Assembly: GCF_019139815.1 (NCBI RefSeq)
Contig: NZ_CP077079.1
Coordinates: forward strand, 1,798,001-1,862,000
Length of the DNA: 64,000 bases
Direction of reading: 5' to 3'
From: Pseudomonas asgharzadehiana
GTDB taxonomy: Bacteria > Pseudomonadota > Gammaproteobacteria > Pseudomonadales > Pseudomonadaceae
Shown: one piece after another, positions 1 to 11,452 of the stretch
Layout: every line of letters begins with the position of its first letter
How positions within the stretch are numbered: position 1 is the stretch's first letter
The notes under the pieces: model-generated
Seen by the model: only the letters and a program-made list of their open reading frames with translations
Told to the model about the DNA's origin: nothing
Database searches by the model: none
Translations under genes and position numbers: made by a program

Positions 1-3
1 GTC

Positions 4-978
4 ATGAGCCGCATTTTTGCTGACAACGCGCATTCGATCGGTAACACGCCCCTGGTTCAGATCAACCGCATCGCCCCGCGTGGCGTGACCATCCTGGCCA
101 AGATCGAAGGACGTAACCCGGGTTATTCGGTGAAGTGCCGCATCGGCGCCAATATGATCTGGGACGCGGAAAGCAGTGGCCGACTCAAGCCCGGCATGAC
201 CATCGTCGAACCCACCTCGGGCAATACCGGCATCGGCCTGGCGTTCGTCGCCGCCGCGCGTGGCTACAAGCTGCTGCTGACCATGCCGGCATCCATGAGC
301 ATCGAGCGCCGCAAGGTGCTCAAGGCCCTCGGCGCCGAACTGGTGCTGACCGAGCCGGCCAAAGGGATGAAGGGCGCCATCGAGAAAGCTGCTGAAATCG
401 TGGCTGGCGACCCGGCTACCTACTTTATGCCCGGCCAGTTCGAAAACCCGGCGAACCCTGCGATCCATGAAAAAACCACCGGCCCGGAAATCTGGAATGA
501 CACCGACGGCGCGGTAGACGTGCTGGTGGCCGGCGTGGGCACTGGCGGTACCATCACGGGCGTGTCGCGCTACATCAAGAACACCGCGGGCAAGCCGATT
601 CTGTCGGTGGCCGTGGAGCCGATCGTGTCGCCGGTGATCACCCAGGCCCTGGCCGGTCAGGAGATCAAGCCGAGCCCGCACAAGATCCAGGGGATCGGCG
701 CCGGTTTCGTGCCGAAAAACCTCGACCTGTCGATGGTTGACCGCGTGGAGCTGGTGAGTGACGACGAGTCCAAGGCCATGGCCCTGCGCCTGATGCAGGA
801 GGAGGGGATTCTGTGCGGTATTTCCTGCGGCGCGGCGATGGCGGTGGCGGTGCGACTGGCCGAGAAGCCGGAAATGCAGGGCAAGACCATCGTGGTGATT
901 CTGCCGGATTCGGGTGAGCGCTACCTGTCGAGCATGCTGTTCAGCGATTTGTTTACCGAGCAGGAAAACCAGGCTTGA
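4..978 (+). CDS. cysK: Cysteine synthase A (O-acetylserine sulfhydrylase)
   Basis: PLP enzyme that makes L-cysteine from O-acetylserine and sulfide in the cytoplasm, the last step of assimilatory cysteine synthesis. Seen in the 324-aa protein: the PLP Schiff-base lysine K44 in [11 protein letters not shown], the substrate loop TSGNTG at residues 71-76, the phosphate-binding GTGGT at 179-183, and GISCGAA near 272-278, whose serine contacts the PLP ring nitrogen. Length and motifs are normal for CysK; the NPGYSVKCR form favours CysK over CysM. The ATG lies at the very window edge, so the upstream ribosome site is not visible and an earlier start cannot be excluded. The next gene is 110 bp away on the same strand. 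Confidence 0.95.
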   Translation: MSRIFADNAHSIGNTPLVQINRIAPRGVTILAKIEGRNPGYSVKCRIGANMIWDAESSGRLKPGMTIVEPTSGNTGIGLAFVAAARGYKLLLTMPASMSIERRKVLKALGAELVLTEPAKGMKGAIEKAAEIVAGDPATYFMPGQFENPANPAIHEKTTGPEIWNDTDGAVDVLVAGVGTGGTITGVSRYIKNTAGKPILSVAVEPIVSPVITQALAGQEIKPSPHKIQGIGAGFVPKNLDLSMVDRVELVSDDESKAMALRLMQEEGILCGISCGAAMAVAVRLAEKPEMQGKTIVVILPDSGERYLSSMLFSDLFTEQENQA

Positions 979-1087
979 TTTGGGTCAGCGCCGATAGCCA
1001 GGGCCTTCTGCATACTGGCCCAACTGTTTATCATGGCCAGCTGCTATGTCTGCTGTTGGCTAGGCGCTTATTTTCAGGAGTTGCTGC

Positions 1088-2026
1088 ATGACCGTTTCGT
1101 TGGCCGCCAAGTTGTCGGTGTTGCTGTTGTTTATCGGCAGCACGCTGTATGTGCACCTGCGCGGTAAGGCCCGTTTGCCGATGTTGCGCCAGTTCGTCAA
1201 CCATTCGGCGCTGTTCGCCCCGTACAACGCCTTGATGTACCTGTTCTCGGCGGTGCCCTCCAAACCCTATCTGGACCGCAGCAAGTTCCCTGAACTGGAT
1301 GTGCTCAAGGACAACTGGGAAGTGATTCGCGAGGAGGCCATGCACCTGTTTGACGAGGGTTACATCCGCGCCGCCGAAAAGAACAACGACGCCGGTTTCG
1401 GTTCGTTCTTCAAGAAGGGTTGGAAGCGTTTCTACCTCAAGTGGTATGACAAGCCGCTGCCATCCGCCGAGGCGCTGTGCCCTAAAACCGTGGCACTGGT
1501 GAGCAGCATTCCCAACGTCAAGGGCGCCATGTTCGCGCTGTTGCCGGGCGGCAGCCACCTCAACCCGCACCGCGATCCGTTTGCCGGTTCCCTGCGTTAT
1601 CACCTGGGGCTGTCCACGCCCAATTCCGACGACTGCCGCATCTTCGTCGACGGCCAGATTTATGCCTGGCGCGACGGCGAAGATGTGATGTTCGACGAAA
1701 CCTACGTGCACTGGGTGAAGAACGAAACCGAGCAGACCCGCGTGATCCTGTTCTGCGATATCGAACGCCCGCTGAGCAACCGCCTGATGACCCGCGTCAA
1801 TCGCTGGGTCAGCAAGCAACTGGGGCGTGCCACCGCGCCGCAGAACCTGGATGACGAGCGTGTCGGTGGGATCAACCAGGCCTATGCCTGGAGCAAGACC
1901 TTCAGCGATAAGTTCAGCGGCCAGGTCAAACAGTGGAAGCGCAAGCATCCCAAGGCTTACCGCATTGCGCGGCCGGTGTTGGCGGTGGTTGTCCTCGTAC
2001 TGCTGTGGAAGTGGTTGTTCGGCTGA
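1088..2026 (+). CDS. LpxO-like Fe(II)/2-oxoglutarate lipid A hydroxylase
   Basis: Aspartyl/asparaginyl beta-hydroxylase-family dioxygenase, 312 aa, most like LpxO, which 2-hydroxylates the secondary acyl chains of lipid A at the inner membrane. Seen: a membrane segment at residues about 5-22, the iron ligands H161 and D163 (NPHRDP), the distal H208 (TYVHWVKNE), R218 (the expected 2-oxoglutarate arginine) and a second hydrophobic stretch at the C-terminus (about 292-311). Both membrane anchors fit LpxO rather than a soluble hydroxylase. The ATG is preceded by CAGGAG about 8 nt upstream. Pseudomonads often carry more than one LpxO paralogue, so I give no symbol. Substrate is inferred from the family. 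Confidence 0.85.
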   Translation: MTVSLAAKLSVLLLFIGSTLYVHLRGKARLPMLRQFVNHSALFAPYNALMYLFSAVPSKPYLDRSKFPELDVLKDNWEVIREEAMHLFDEGYIRAAEKNNDAGFGSFFKKGWKRFYLKWYDKPLPSAEALCPKTVALVSSIPNVKGAMFALLPGGSHLNPHRDPFAGSLRYHLGLSTPNSDDCRIFVDGQIYAWRDGEDVMFDETYVHWVKNETEQTRVILFCDIERPLSNRLMTRVNRWVSKQLGRATAPQNLDDERVGGINQAYAWSKTFSDKFSGQVKQWKRKHPKAYRIARPVLAVVVLVLLWKWLFG

Positions 2027-2050
2027 GCCGAAGCGTTAAACGCGGTCAAA

Positions 2051-2142
2051 ATGTGGGAGGGGGCTTGCTCCCGATAGCGGGGGTTCAGTCACTGATGTAT
2101 TGACTGACAGACCGCCATCGGGGGCAAGCCCCCTCCCACATT
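2051..2142. repeat. REP doublet (REPIN)
   Basis: Two inverted REP units, ATGTGGGAGGGGGCTTGCTC and its near-complement GCAAGCCCCCTCCCACAT, are separated by a spacer containing CAGTCACTGATG and TGACTGACAG. The pair can fold into one long hairpin. It lies between the convergent LpxO-like gene and acnA. Such REPINs are mobilised by RAYT transposases encoded elsewhere; none is in this window. Confidence 0.9.
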
Positions 2143-2157
2143 GGTTTGCGTCGTTCT

Positions 2158-4899
<2,742 letters not shown>

Positions 4900-5095
4900 G
4901 ACGCAACTCCTTATGGTCCGCACGGCTACGGACCTGACGGGACGAACAGAGCTTTAAAACTAGCTCTGTTTTGATTAGCAGGCTAATAACTGGACTCTAT
5001 CGCTGAGTCCAAGGTTCCGAACTCGGCTATCATGCGCGCGTTTTCATGACAGGCATGGCGATAGCGCAACGCCGGTTGATTCACCAGGAGATGCA

Positions 5096-6172
5096 ATGAA
5101 CACCCTTTTTATGCACTGCCGCCCGGGGTTTGAAGGCGAAGTCTGTTCCGAGATCGCGGAACACGCCGCGCGCTTGAACGTGTCCGGCTACGCCAAGGCC
5201 AAGACTGGCAGCGCCTGCGCCGAATTCGTCTGCACCGAAGAGGACGGCGCCCAGCGCCTGATGCACGGCCAACGTTTTGCCGAGCTGATCTTCCCCCGGC
5301 AGTGGGCGCGCGGGGTGTTCATCGACCTGCCGGAAACCGACCGCATCAGCGTCATCCTCACCCACCTGCAAAGCTTCCCAGTCTGCGGCAGCCTGTGGCT
5401 GGAGATGGTCGACACCAACGATGGCAAGGAGCTGTCGAATTTCTGCAAAAAGTTCGAAGTGCACCTGCGCAAAGCCTTGTTGAATGCCGGCAAGCTGGTG
5501 GAAGACCCGAGCAAGCCGCGCCTGTTGCTGACGTTCAAGAGTGGCCGCGAAGTGTTCATGGGCCTGGCCGAGTCGAACAACTCGGCGATGTGGCCGATGG
5601 GCATTCCCCGCCTGAAGTTTCCGCGTGAAGCGCCGAGCCGCTCGACGCTCAAGCTGGAAGAGGCCTGGCACCACTTTATCCCCCGCGACCAGTGGGACGA
5701 GCGCTTGCATGGCGACATGACCGGCGTCGACCTCGGTGCCGCACCGGGCGGCTGGACGTGGCAATTGGTCAACCGTGGCATGCTGGTGACGGCCATCGAC
5801 AACGGCCCCATGGCTGAAAGCCTGATGGACACCGGCCTGGTACAACACCTGATGGCCGACGGCTTTACCTTCGTGCCCAAGCAACCGGTGGACTGGATGG
5901 TGTGTGACATCGTCGAGAAACCCGCGCGCAACGCCGCGCTGCTGGAAACCTGGATCGGCGAGGGGCATTGTCGCGAAGCGGTGGTGAACCTGAAGTTGCC
6001 GATGAAACAGCGTTATGCCGAAGTGAAGCGCCTGCTGGAGCGCATCGAAGACGGCTTCAAGGCGCGCGGCATTCGCGTGGAAATCGGCTGCAAGCAGCTG
6101 TACCACGACCGCGAGGAAGTGACGTGCCACCTGCGTCGGCTGGTGGATGTGAAGAAAACCAAGGCCCGCTGA
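5096..6172 (+). CDS. rlmM: 23S rRNA (cytidine-2498 2'-O)-methyltransferase
   Basis: RlmM methylates the ribose of C2498 in 23S rRNA using S-adenosylmethionine. The 358-aa protein has an N-terminal THUMP-like RNA-binding half and a C-terminal Rossmann methyltransferase half. Motif I is VDLGAAPGGW at 211-220 and the catalytic region includes VNLKLPMKQRY. CAGGAG precedes the ATG by 5-6 nt. Length matches the family. It is followed 27 bp later by tusA on the same strand, so the two may be co-transcribed. Confidence 0.95.
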   Translation: MNTLFMHCRPGFEGEVCSEIAEHAARLNVSGYAKAKTGSACAEFVCTEEDGAQRLMHGQRFAELIFPRQWARGVFIDLPETDRISVILTHLQSFPVCGSLWLEMVDTNDGKELSNFCKKFEVHLRKALLNAGKLVEDPSKPRLLLTFKSGREVFMGLAESNNSAMWPMGIPRLKFPREAPSRSTLKLEEAWHHFIPRDQWDERLHGDMTGVDLGAAPGGWTWQLVNRGMLVTAIDNGPMAESLMDTGLVQHLMADGFTFVPKQPVDWMVCDIVEKPARNAALLETWIGEGHCREAVVNLKLPMKQRYAEVKRLLERIEDGFKARGIRVEIGCKQLYHDREEVTCHLRRLVDVKKTKAR

Positions 6173-6199
6173 ACTGAGCGCCGGTTTCAGGAGTAGACA

Positions 6200-6451
6200 A
6201 TGAGCGATATTTTCAACACCGCCGTTGATGGCACCCTCGACGCAACGGGCCTCAATTGCCCGGAGCCGGTGATGATGCTGCACCAGCACATCCGCGACCT
6301 GCCGGCTGGCGGTTTGCTCAAGGTGATCGCGACCGACCCGTCGACCCGTCGCGATATCCCCAAGTTCTGCGTGTTCCTTGACCACGAGTTGGTGGGTCAG
6401 CAGGAACAGGCCGGTACCTACCTGTATTGGATCCGCAAGAAGGCCGATTAA
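6200..6451 (+). CDS. tusA: Sulfurtransferase TusA
   Basis: Small sulfur carrier (83 aa) that accepts persulfide sulfur from the cysteine desulfurase IscS and relays it for tRNA 2-thiouridine formation and other sulfur uses. The signature CPxP is seen as NCPEPVMM with the sulfur-carrying C20, followed by the [12 protein letters not shown] segment characteristic of TusA. AGGAG lies 6-7 nt before the ATG. The stop codon overlaps the stop of the convergent MATE gene (GATTAACC, 6448-6451). Confidence 0.95.
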   Translation: MSDIFNTAVDGTLDATGLNCPEPVMMLHQHIRDLPAGGLLKVIATDPSTRRDIPKFCVFLDHELVGQQEQAGTYLYWIRKKAD

Positions 6452-7842
6452 CCCCGCGCCTTGTCGGCCCGGATGCGCCGGCGTGCGCTGCGCGCCAGGC
6501 GCACCAGCAGCATCCCCGCCGCGCAACTCAGGCCCACGATCAGCCCCTGCCATAACCCGCTCGGGCCGCTGGGTTCGCCGAGCCAATCGGTCAGCCCCAG
6601 GGCATAGCCCACCGGCAGCCCCACGCCCCAATAGGCAAACAAGGTCAGCACCATGGTCACCCGAGTGTCCTGGTAGCCGCGCAAGGCGCCGGCGGCGGTG
6701 ACCTGGATCGAGTCCGAGAACTGAAACAACGCGGAAAACACGATCAGCGTCGACGCCAGGTGGATCACTATCGGGTCCGGCGTATAGATGGCCGCGATCT
6801 GCTCGCGAAACACCAACATCAGGCTGCACGACAGGCAGGCATACGCCAGCGCGGTGCCCATGCCGACCCCAGCGGCGAAGCGAGCTTCACGCGCCTCGCC
6901 ACGCCCCAGGGCCTGGCCGACGCGCACGGTGACCGCCATGCTCAGGGAGTAGGGGATCATGAACACCAGCGAACTGACGTTCAGCGCGATCTGATGCCCC
7001 GACACCACCGTGGCGCCCAGGCTGCCGAGCAGCAGGGCGATCACGGCAAAGATGCTCGATTCGGCAAAGATCGCCACGCCAATCGGCAGGCCAATCCCCA
7101 ATACGCGTTTGATCACCGCCCATTGCGGCCAGTCGAAGCGTTTGAACAATTCGCTGCTCTGGTACGCCGCTCCCCAGCGCGTCCAGACGGCCATGCCGAG
7201 CATCATCACCCACATCGCAATGGCCGTGGCCCAGCCGCAGCCCACGCCGCCCATGGCCGGCACGCCAAAGTGGCCGTAGATGAAGATGTAGTTCAGTGGA
7301 ATATTCAGCGCCAGGCCGACCAGCCCCATCACCATGCTGGGCCGGGTGCGGCCCAGGCCGTCGCTGAAGCAGCGCAGCACGTAATACAGCGCCACCGCCG
7401 GCATGCCGGCCGCAATGCCATGCAGATAGCCCATGGACGGTTCGATCAGGTCGGCTTCGACCTTCATCGCCTGCAGGATCGGTTCGGCACACAGCAGCAG
7501 CAAGGCGCCGATGGCCCCCACGACCACCGCCAACCACAATGACTGACGTACCAGCGGGCCGATTTCACTAAAGTGACCTGCGCCGTAGCGCTGGGCGACT
7601 TTCGGCGTGGTGGCCAGCAGGGTGCCCGTCATCAGCAGGTACACCGGGATCCAGATCGAGTTGCCCAGGCCCACCGCCGCCAGATCCTGAGGGCTGACCC
7701 GCCCGGCCATCACCGCGTCGACGAAACTCATGGCGGTGGTGGCCAGTTGGCCGATCATGATCGGCAGGGCGAGTGTCAGCAGGTCGCGCACTTCCCGGCG
7801 GATGCGGGCGGGGCGGGTGAGTGGGGCGATGGCAGTGTTCAC
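6448..7842 (-). CDS. MATE-family multidrug efflux transporter (NorM/PmpM-like)
   Basis: Inner-membrane cation/drug antiporter of 464 aa. The sequence alternates about twelve hydrophobic segments with short loops in two homologous halves, as in the MATE family; the first helix contains [17 protein letters not shown] and the loop after it [17 protein letters not shown], the usual family signature. The C-terminal end is basic ([17 protein letters not shown]). Closest known relatives by family knowledge are NorM and P. aeruginosa PmpM, which export fluoroquinolones and cationic compounds; substrate here is not determinable. It overlaps the end of tusA tail to tail by 4 bp. Confidence 0.92.
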   Translation of the reverse strand: MNTAIAPLTRPARIRREVRDLLTLALPIMIGQLATTAMSFVDAVMAGRVSPQDLAAVGLGNSIWIPVYLLMTGTLLATTPKVAQRYGAGHFSEIGPLVRQSLWLAVVVGAIGALLLLCAEPILQAMKVEADLIEPSMGYLHGIAAGMPAVALYYVLRCFSDGLGRTRPSMVMGLVGLALNIPLNYIFIYGHFGVPAMGGVGCGWATAIAMWVMMLGMAVWTRWGAAYQSSELFKRFDWPQWAVIKRVLGIGLPIGVAIFAESSIFAVIALLLGSLGATVVSGHQIALNVSSLVFMIPYSLSMAVTVRVGQALGRGEAREARFAAGVGMGTALAYACLSCSLMLVFREQIAAIYTPDPIVIHLASTLIVFSALFQFSDSIQVTAAGALRGYQDTRVTMVLTLFAYWGVGLPVGYALGLTDWLGEPSGPSGLWQGLIVGLSCAAGMLLVRLARSARRRIRADKARG

Positions 7843-7948
7843 GTACAGGTGTCCGATAGAAGGGGCGCAAGGACGGCGGATTCTACGCTTTGACGCAACG
7901 GTCAGGAAAAAACCTGTGTTAGCGATTTGTAAGCACTCCCAAGATCAG

Positions 7949-7966
7949 TGCCCCTCCCACATTGGA
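7949..7966. repeat. Partial REP unit
   Basis: A truncated REP arm (TGCCCCTCCCACATTGG) without its partner lies in the MATE-pdxB intergenic region. It resembles the right arm of the intact doublets elsewhere in the window. Confidence 0.55.
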
Positions 7967-8010
7967 TCTTCGCAAGCCTGTACACTGCCGGTCCGCCAAA
8001 GGAGCCTGCC

Positions 8011-9153
8011 ATGCTGATTGTTGCCGACGAAAATATCCCGCTACTCGATGCATTTTTCCAAGGGTTTGGCGAGATTCGCCGGGTACCCGGCCGCTCCATG
8101 GATCGCGCCAGCGTCGAGCAGGCCGATGTGTTGCTGGTGCGTTCGGTGACCAACGTCAACCGTGCGCTGCTGGAGGGTTCCAAGGTGCGCTTTGTGGGAA
8201 CTTGCACCATCGGCACCGACCACTTGGACCTGGACTACTTCAAGCAGGCCGGTATCCAGTGGGCCAGTGCCCCTGGCTGCAATGCCCGTGGGGTGGTGGA
8301 CTACGTGCTGGGCAGCCTGCAGACCCTGGCCGAGATCGAAGGCGCCGACCTCGCCACGCGCACCTATGGCATCGTCGGTGCCGGTGAAGTGGGCGGGCGC
8401 CTGGTCAAGGTGCTCAAGGGCCTGGGCTGGAATGTGCTGGTGTGTGACCCGCCACGGCAGAGCGCCGAAGGTGGCGAGTATGTGAGCCTGGCGCAGGTCA
8501 TCGAACAGTGCGATGTGATCAGCCTGCACACGCCGCTGATCAAGTCCGGTAACGGCGCCACCTGGCATTTGCTTGATCGCCAACGCCTTGAACAGCTCAA
8601 GCCCGGCACCTGGCTGATCAACGCCAGCCGTGGCGCGGTGGTGGACAACGCCGCGCTGCGCGAGGTGTTGCTGGAACGCGAAGACCTGCAAGCGGTGCTG
8701 GACGTGTGGGAGGGCGAGCCCGAGGTGGACGTCGACCTCGCCGACCTGTGCGTGTTGGCCACGCCGCATATCGCCGGTTACAGCCTTGAAGGCCGGCAGC
8801 GCGGCACGGCGCAGATTTATCAGGCGTTCTGCGCGCACCTGGGCCAGGCGCCAGGCATTCTACTGAATGACCTGCTGCCGCCCCTGTGGCTGGCCGAGGT
8901 GCACTTGAATGCGGCAACCGACCCGGCGTGGGCGTTGGCGACCTTGTGCCGCAGTGTCTACGACCCGCGCCGCGACGATGCGGATTTTCGTCGCAGCCTT
9001 GTAGGAACAGTGCAAGAACAGCGCACGGCGTTTGACCTGCTGCGCAAGCACTACCCCGCACGCCGTGAGATCGAGGGGTTGAAGGTGCGGATCAACGGCG
9101 AATCCGCCGCGCTGTCGCAGATCGTCTCGGCCTTGGGCGCTGAACTGATCTGA
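8011..9153 (+). CDS. pdxB: 4-phosphoerythronate dehydrogenase
   Basis: NAD-dependent D-2-hydroxyacid dehydrogenase that oxidises 4-phosphoerythronate, step two of the DXP-dependent pyridoxal phosphate pathway. The 380-aa protein shows the nucleotide fold [10 protein letters not shown] (about 120-129), the catalytic arginine R207 in [11 protein letters not shown]236 in VWEGEPEVD and H253 in TPHIAGYS, then the C-terminal dimerisation domain specific to PdxB. The ATG at 8011 begins the conserved [10 protein letters not shown] and is preceded by AAAGGAG; the 21 codons of open frame upstream lie in a REP remnant and look noncoding. Confidence 0.95.
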   Translation: MLIVADENIPLLDAFFQGFGEIRRVPGRSMDRASVEQADVLLVRSVTNVNRALLEGSKVRFVGTCTIGTDHLDLDYFKQAGIQWASAPGCNARGVVDYVLGSLQTLAEIEGADLATRTYGIVGAGEVGGRLVKVLKGLGWNVLVCDPPRQSAEGGEYVSLAQVIEQCDVISLHTPLIKSGNGATWHLLDRQRLEQLKPGTWLINASRGAVVDNAALREVLLEREDLQAVLDVWEGEPEVDVDLADLCVLATPHIAGYSLEGRQRGTAQIYQAFCAHLGQAPGILLNDLLPPLWLAEVHLNAATDPAWALATLCRSVYDPRRDDADFRRSLVGTVQEQRTAFDLLRKHYPARREIEGLKVRINGESAALSQIVSALGAELI

Positions 9154-9165
9154 CGCGCATAAAAA

Positions 9166-9186
9166 ACCCGGCCATCTAGGCCGGGT
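9166..9186 (-). terminator. Rho-independent terminator
   Basis: The stem CCCGGCC/GGCCGGG with a 5-nt loop is flanked on the plus-strand left by AAAAAA, which is a U-run in the minus-strand transcript. It therefore terminates the small minus-strand gene at 9206-9379 and lies just after pdxB, where it may also act weakly. Confidence 0.75.
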
Positions 9187-9205
9187 CTGAAAGAGCGTGG
9201 GCGCT

Positions 9206-9379
9206 TCAGCCTTGCTGGGCAGGTTTGACCAGGCGCTGTTCCAGCTCGCTGCAGGCTTGCTGGATCATTTCTTCGGTAATCTGCACTTCGCGGCCCTTGG
9301 CGTCGATGTACGAGCAAGGCAGTTGCTGCGGTTGGCGGATGACTTCAATTTTGGCATCGCTGCTGTGTTGCAAGGTCAT
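9206..9379 (-). CDS. Small conserved Pseudomonas protein, PA1571-like
   Basis: A 57-aa soluble protein starting MTLQHSSDAK, with a central SYIDAKGREVQITEEMIQQAC block that reads as a short globular motif (strand, turn, helix). It resembles what I recall of the PA1571 family of small pseudomonad proteins; no function is known. The ATG at 9379 has GAGGAGACAGGCC upstream, giving a reasonable ribosome site, and was preferred to the start 5 codons earlier. It is followed by a terminator on its own strand, which supports it being an expressed single gene. No cysteine pair, signal peptide or membrane helix is evident. Confidence 0.75.
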   Translation of the reverse strand: MTLQHSSDAKIEVIRQPQQLPCSYIDAKGREVQITEEMIQQACSELEQRLVKPAQQG

Positions 9380-9615
9380 GGCCTGTCTCCTCATCAGGTT
9401 GTGTACCTACTCTAAAACCCTCGCGTGACCACGCTGTTACAACTCCTTGGCGGGTCGGCGGTTCGAACGCTCAGTCCACCAGAAACGGCGGCCAATTGCC
9501 AGCCAGGCATTAGACCAATAGCCTCTAGCGGCCCGCATCGGTTGGCATAATTAACCTGACTCATTGTTATTTGCCAGAGTTCCCCCAATGTTGAGGGGTA
9601 GGTTCCTCATCGGTG

Positions 9616-11385
9616 ATGCCTTCTATGTTCTCTACCCGTCAACGCCGCGCGATTCGCCTGGCCAGCCGCTTTATCGCGCCCTACCGCTGGCAGGCGCTGG
9701 GTGCCTTGCTGGCGCTGATCGTCACCGCCGGCATCACCTTGTCCATGGGCCAAGGCATTCGCCTGCTGGTGGACCAAGGGTTCATGACCCAGTCGCCGCA
9801 CTTGCTCAACCAATCTATCGGCCTGTTCATGGTGCTGGTGCTGGGCCTGGCGGTGGGCACCTTTGCGCGGTTTTACCTGGTGTCTTGGATCGGCGAGCGG
9901 GTGGTGGCGGACATTCGGCGCCAGGTGTTCAACCACCTGATCTACCTGCACCCCGGTTTCTACGAGAACAACCGCAGCTCGGAAATCCAGTCGCGGTTGA
10001 CCACCGACACCACGTTGCTGCAATCGGTGATCGGCTCATCGCTGTCCCTGTTCTTGCGCAATGCCTTGATGGTGATCGGCGGCATTGTGCTGTTGTTTGT
10101 GACCAACCCCAAGCTCACCAGCATCGTGGTGGTGGCGCTGCCGCTGGTGCTGGCGCCGATTCTGATTTTCGGCCGGCGTGTGCGCAGCCTGTCGCGCCTG
10201 AGCCAGGACCGTATTGCCGATGTGGGCAGCTACGTGGCCGAAACCCTCGGCCAGATCAAGACCGTGCAAGCCTATAACCACCAAGTGCAGGACGAGCAGC
10301 GCTTTGCCGTGACGGTGGAAGAGGCGTTCGCCACCGCGCGCAAGCGCATTGCGCAACGCGCCTGGCTGATCACATTGGTGATCATGCTGGTGCTCGGCGC
10401 CGTGGGTGTGATGCTGTGGGTGGGCGGTATGGACGTGATCAGCGGGCGCATTTCCGGCGGCGAGCTGGCGGCGTTTGTGTTCTACAGCCTGATCGTCGGC
10501 AGCGCCGTCGGTACGTTGAGTGAAGTGCTGGGCGAGTTGCAGCGCGCGGCCGGCGCAGCCGAGCGCATCGGTGAACTGCTGCAGTCCAGCAACGACATCC
10601 AGGCACCCGCCACCGCCGCCGTGAAATTGCCGCAGCGGGTCAGCGGCCGCATGGAATTGCAGGACCTGCGGTTTTCCTACCCTTCAAGGCCTGACAGTTA
10701 CGCCGTCGATGGCCTGAGCCTGACCATCAACCCCGGCGAAACCCTGGCGCTGGTCGGCCCGTCCGGCGCCGGCAAATCGACGATCTTCGACCTGCTGCTG
10801 CGCTTCTACGACCCCCAGCAGGGGCGCATCCTGCTCGAAGGCCAGCCGCTGACCGCACTCGACCCCATGGACCTGCGCCGCCACTTCGCCCTGGTGTCGC
10901 AGAGCCCGGCGTTGTTTTTTGGCAGCGTCGAAGAAAACATCCGCTACGGCAACCCAGGCGCCACCCGCGAGCAGGTGGAAGCCGCCGCGCGCATCGCCCA
11001 CGCCCACGATTTCATCCTGCAAATGCCTAACGGTTACCAGACCCATCTGGGCGATGGCGGCATGGGCCTCTCCGGCGGCCAGCGCCAACGCCTGGCCATC
11101 GCCCGCGCCTTGCTGGTGGATGCGCCGATCCTGCTGCTGGACGAAGCCACCAGCGCCCTGGATGCACAGAGTGAGCACTTGATCCAACAAGCCCTGCCGC
11201 AATTGATGCAGGGACGTACCACCCTGGTCATCGCCCATCGCCTGGCCACCGTGAAAAATGCAGACCGGATTGCCGTGATGGACCAGGGCAAGCTGGTGGC
11301 GGTGGGCACGCATCAGCAGTTGATCGCGAGCAATCCGCTGTATGCGCGGTTGGCGGCGTTGCAGTTCAGTGGTGGCGAGCGCTAA
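9616..11385 (+). CDS. MsbA-like ABC exporter (fused permease/ATPase)
   Basis: Half-size ABC exporter with an N-terminal six-helix membrane domain (about residues 20-310) and a C-terminal nucleotide-binding domain. Motifs seen: Walker A GPSGAGKST near 381-389, signature LSGGQRQRLAIARALL, Walker B ILLLDEATSALD and the switch histidine in IAHRLAT. It works as a homodimer by family rule. The fold is that of MsbA/lipid or drug exporters, but this is not the msbA of the lipid A operon, as no lpxK is adjacent; the substrate is unknown. Start is uncertain: GTG 9613, ATG 9616 and ATG 9625 are all in frame, and no clear ribosome site chooses between them. Confidence 0.88.
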   Translation: MPSMFSTRQRRAIRLASRFIAPYRWQALGALLALIVTAGITLSMGQGIRLLVDQGFMTQSPHLLNQSIGLFMVLVLGLAVGTFARFYLVSWIGERVVADIRRQVFNHLIYLHPGFYENNRSSEIQSRLTTDTTLLQSVIGSSLSLFLRNALMVIGGIVLLFVTNPKLTSIVVVALPLVLAPILIFGRRVRSLSRLSQDRIADVGSYVAETLGQIKTVQAYNHQVQDEQRFAVTVEEAFATARKRIAQRAWLITLVIMLVLGAVGVMLWVGGMDVISGRISGGELAAFVFYSLIVGSAVGTLSEVLGELQRAAGAAERIGELLQSSNDIQAPATAAVKLPQRVSGRMELQDLRFSYPSRPDSYAVDGLSLTINPGETLALVGPSGAGKSTIFDLLLRFYDPQQGRILLEGQPLTALDPMDLRRHFALVSQSPALFFGSVEENIRYGNPGATREQVEAAARIAHAHDFILQMPNGYQTHLGDGGMGLSGGQRQRLAIARALLVDAPILLLDEATSALDAQSEHLIQQALPQLMQGRTTLVIAHRLATVKNADRIAVMDQGKLVAVGTHQQLIASNPLYARLAALQFSGGER

Positions 11386-11419
11386 CGAGCCTCACAGTTC
11401 AGACATTACAAATAACCAA

Positions 11420-11438
11420 ATGTGGGAGGGGTTTCGTT
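11420..11438. repeat. Partial REP unit
   Basis: A single left REP arm (ATGTGGGAGGGG) without a recognisable partner sits between the ABC exporter and the convergent slt gene. Confidence 0.5.
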
Positions 11439-11452
11439 CTGCCAAGGGTGCC

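Noticed and set aside
5081..6829. 582-codon open frame opposite rlmM, tusA and part of the MATE gene region
   Set aside because: It spans three recognised genes and their junctions, which no real gene would do.
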